DNA from: an uncultured Campylobacter sp. | Lineage (GTDB): Bacteria > Campylobacterota > Campylobacteria > Campylobacterales > Campylobacteraceae | Direction: 5' to 3' | Length of the DNA stretch: 6,738 nucleotides | NCBI GenBank assembly: GCA_905373295.1 | Contig: CAJPSJ010000112.1 | Coordinates: 1 to 6,738, forward strand | Shown here: positions 6,398 through 6,738 of the stretch, one piece after another | Numbering within the stretch: the stretch's first letter is position 1 | Layout of the letters: each line of letters begins with the position of its first letter | Notes under the pieces: model-generated | The model's input: only the letters and a program-made list of their open reading frames with translations | Databases searched by the model: none | What the model was told of the DNA's origin: nothing | Program-made: the position numbers and the translations under genes

Positions 6398-6738
6398 ATG
6401 ATTTTAGACGAAATTTTAAAGCGCACTCGCGAGGATCTCGCGCTTCGCAAAGAAAAGCTGCCCGAGGATCTGCTCGGCCGCTCGCTAAGCGCCAATCCCT
6501 ACGAGCCGCGTGACGTCATAAGCGCGCTTAGAAGCGATGAGAAGGATCCGCTTCGCATCATCGCCGAGATCAAAAAGGCAAGCCCGAGCAAGGGGATCAT
6601 CCGCGAGGATTTTGAGCCGCTAAGCCTTGCGGTGGAGTACGAAAATGCGGGCGCCAGCGCCTTTTCGGTGCTAACCGAGCCGCATTATTTCAGAGGCGAT
6701 TTGGAGTTCATCCCGCAGATCCGCCGCTATACCCGCAC
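6398..6738 (+). CDS. trpC: Indole-3-glycerol phosphate synthase TrpC, 5' part (113 codons)
   Basis: Translation from the ATG at 6398 runs to the window end without a stop: [20 protein letters not shown] opens it, and [18 protein letters not shown] lies at 55-72. This is the (beta/alpha)8-barrel enzyme that converts carboxyphenylaminodeoxyribulose phosphate to indole-3-glycerol phosphate in tryptophan synthesis, in the cytoplasm. E57 and K59 of the EIK motif match the catalytic E51/K53 of the Sulfolobus enzyme. SPSKG (62-66) and [16 protein letters not shown] (89-104) are family hallmarks. The catalytic lysine of the later RKDF motif and the rest of the barrel (usual length about 260 residues) lie beyond the window. 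The start is 2 nt after the TPR stop, with only a weak AAGG ahead, so it depends on upstream translation. No other trp gene is visible, so trpC is probably separated from a trp operon. GC content is about 60%, well above exbB. Confidence 0.95.
   Translation, partial: MILDEILKRTREDLALRKEKLPEDLLGRSLSANPYEPRDVISALRSDEKDPLRIIAEIKKASPSKGIIREDFEPLSLAVEYENAGASAFSVLTEPHYFRGDLEFIPQIRRYTR

Overview
The window looks like chromosomal DNA from a Campylobacter (Campylobacterota), probably a mid-GC oral-type species such as the gracilis/rectus/showae/curvus group. The genus call rests on a short ExbB, a FqrB-type reductase, the gene order methyltransferase - YkgJ protein - TPR protein - trpC (which from memory matches C. 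jejuni Cj0495-Cj0498), and the many AAATTTTAAAATTT-like words. The species call is inference from base composition only.

All real genes are on the + strand, in two blocks. Block 1 (27-1684) is a tightly packed exbB-exbD-tonB cassette. It encodes the inner-membrane proton channel (ExbB/ExbD) and the periplasm-spanning TonB, which together energise outer-membrane uptake of iron complexes and similar ligands. exbB and exbD abut without a gap, and exbD and tonB share an ATGA. The cassette's promoter lies outside the window. A perfect 26-nt palindrome follows tonB.

A 350-bp AT-rich spacer (1685-2034) has no supportable gene. It ends in a good sigma70-type -10 box, with a dyad just upstream that could be an operator, and this drives block 2.

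Block 2 (2035 to the window end) is a five-gene overlapping run: fqrB (NADPH/FAD flavodoxin:quinone reductase with the YpdA-type GGGPCG cysteine), a TrmN6-like tRNA adenine methyltransferase, a YkgJ cysteine-cluster protein, an exported TPR protein, and the first 113 codons of trpC. Overlaps of 4, 8 and 34 nt, then a 2-nt gap, argue for one transcript with translational coupling. The functions do not form one obvious pathway.

The most unusual features concern sequence texture. The methyltransferase carries a low-complexity insert of about 180 residues between its first helix and the SAM-binding motif. The TPR protein carries a low-complexity tail of about 135 residues. Both are built around the same 9-mer, read in opposite orientations: GCGGAATTT gives AEF and AAATTCCGC gives NSA. 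These words contain RAATTY, the motif whose methylation marks DNA for natural transformation in C. jejuni. By hand count RAATTY occurs about 69 times here, against roughly 7-10 expected from base composition. No CRISPR array, tRNA, rRNA or insertion sequence was seen.
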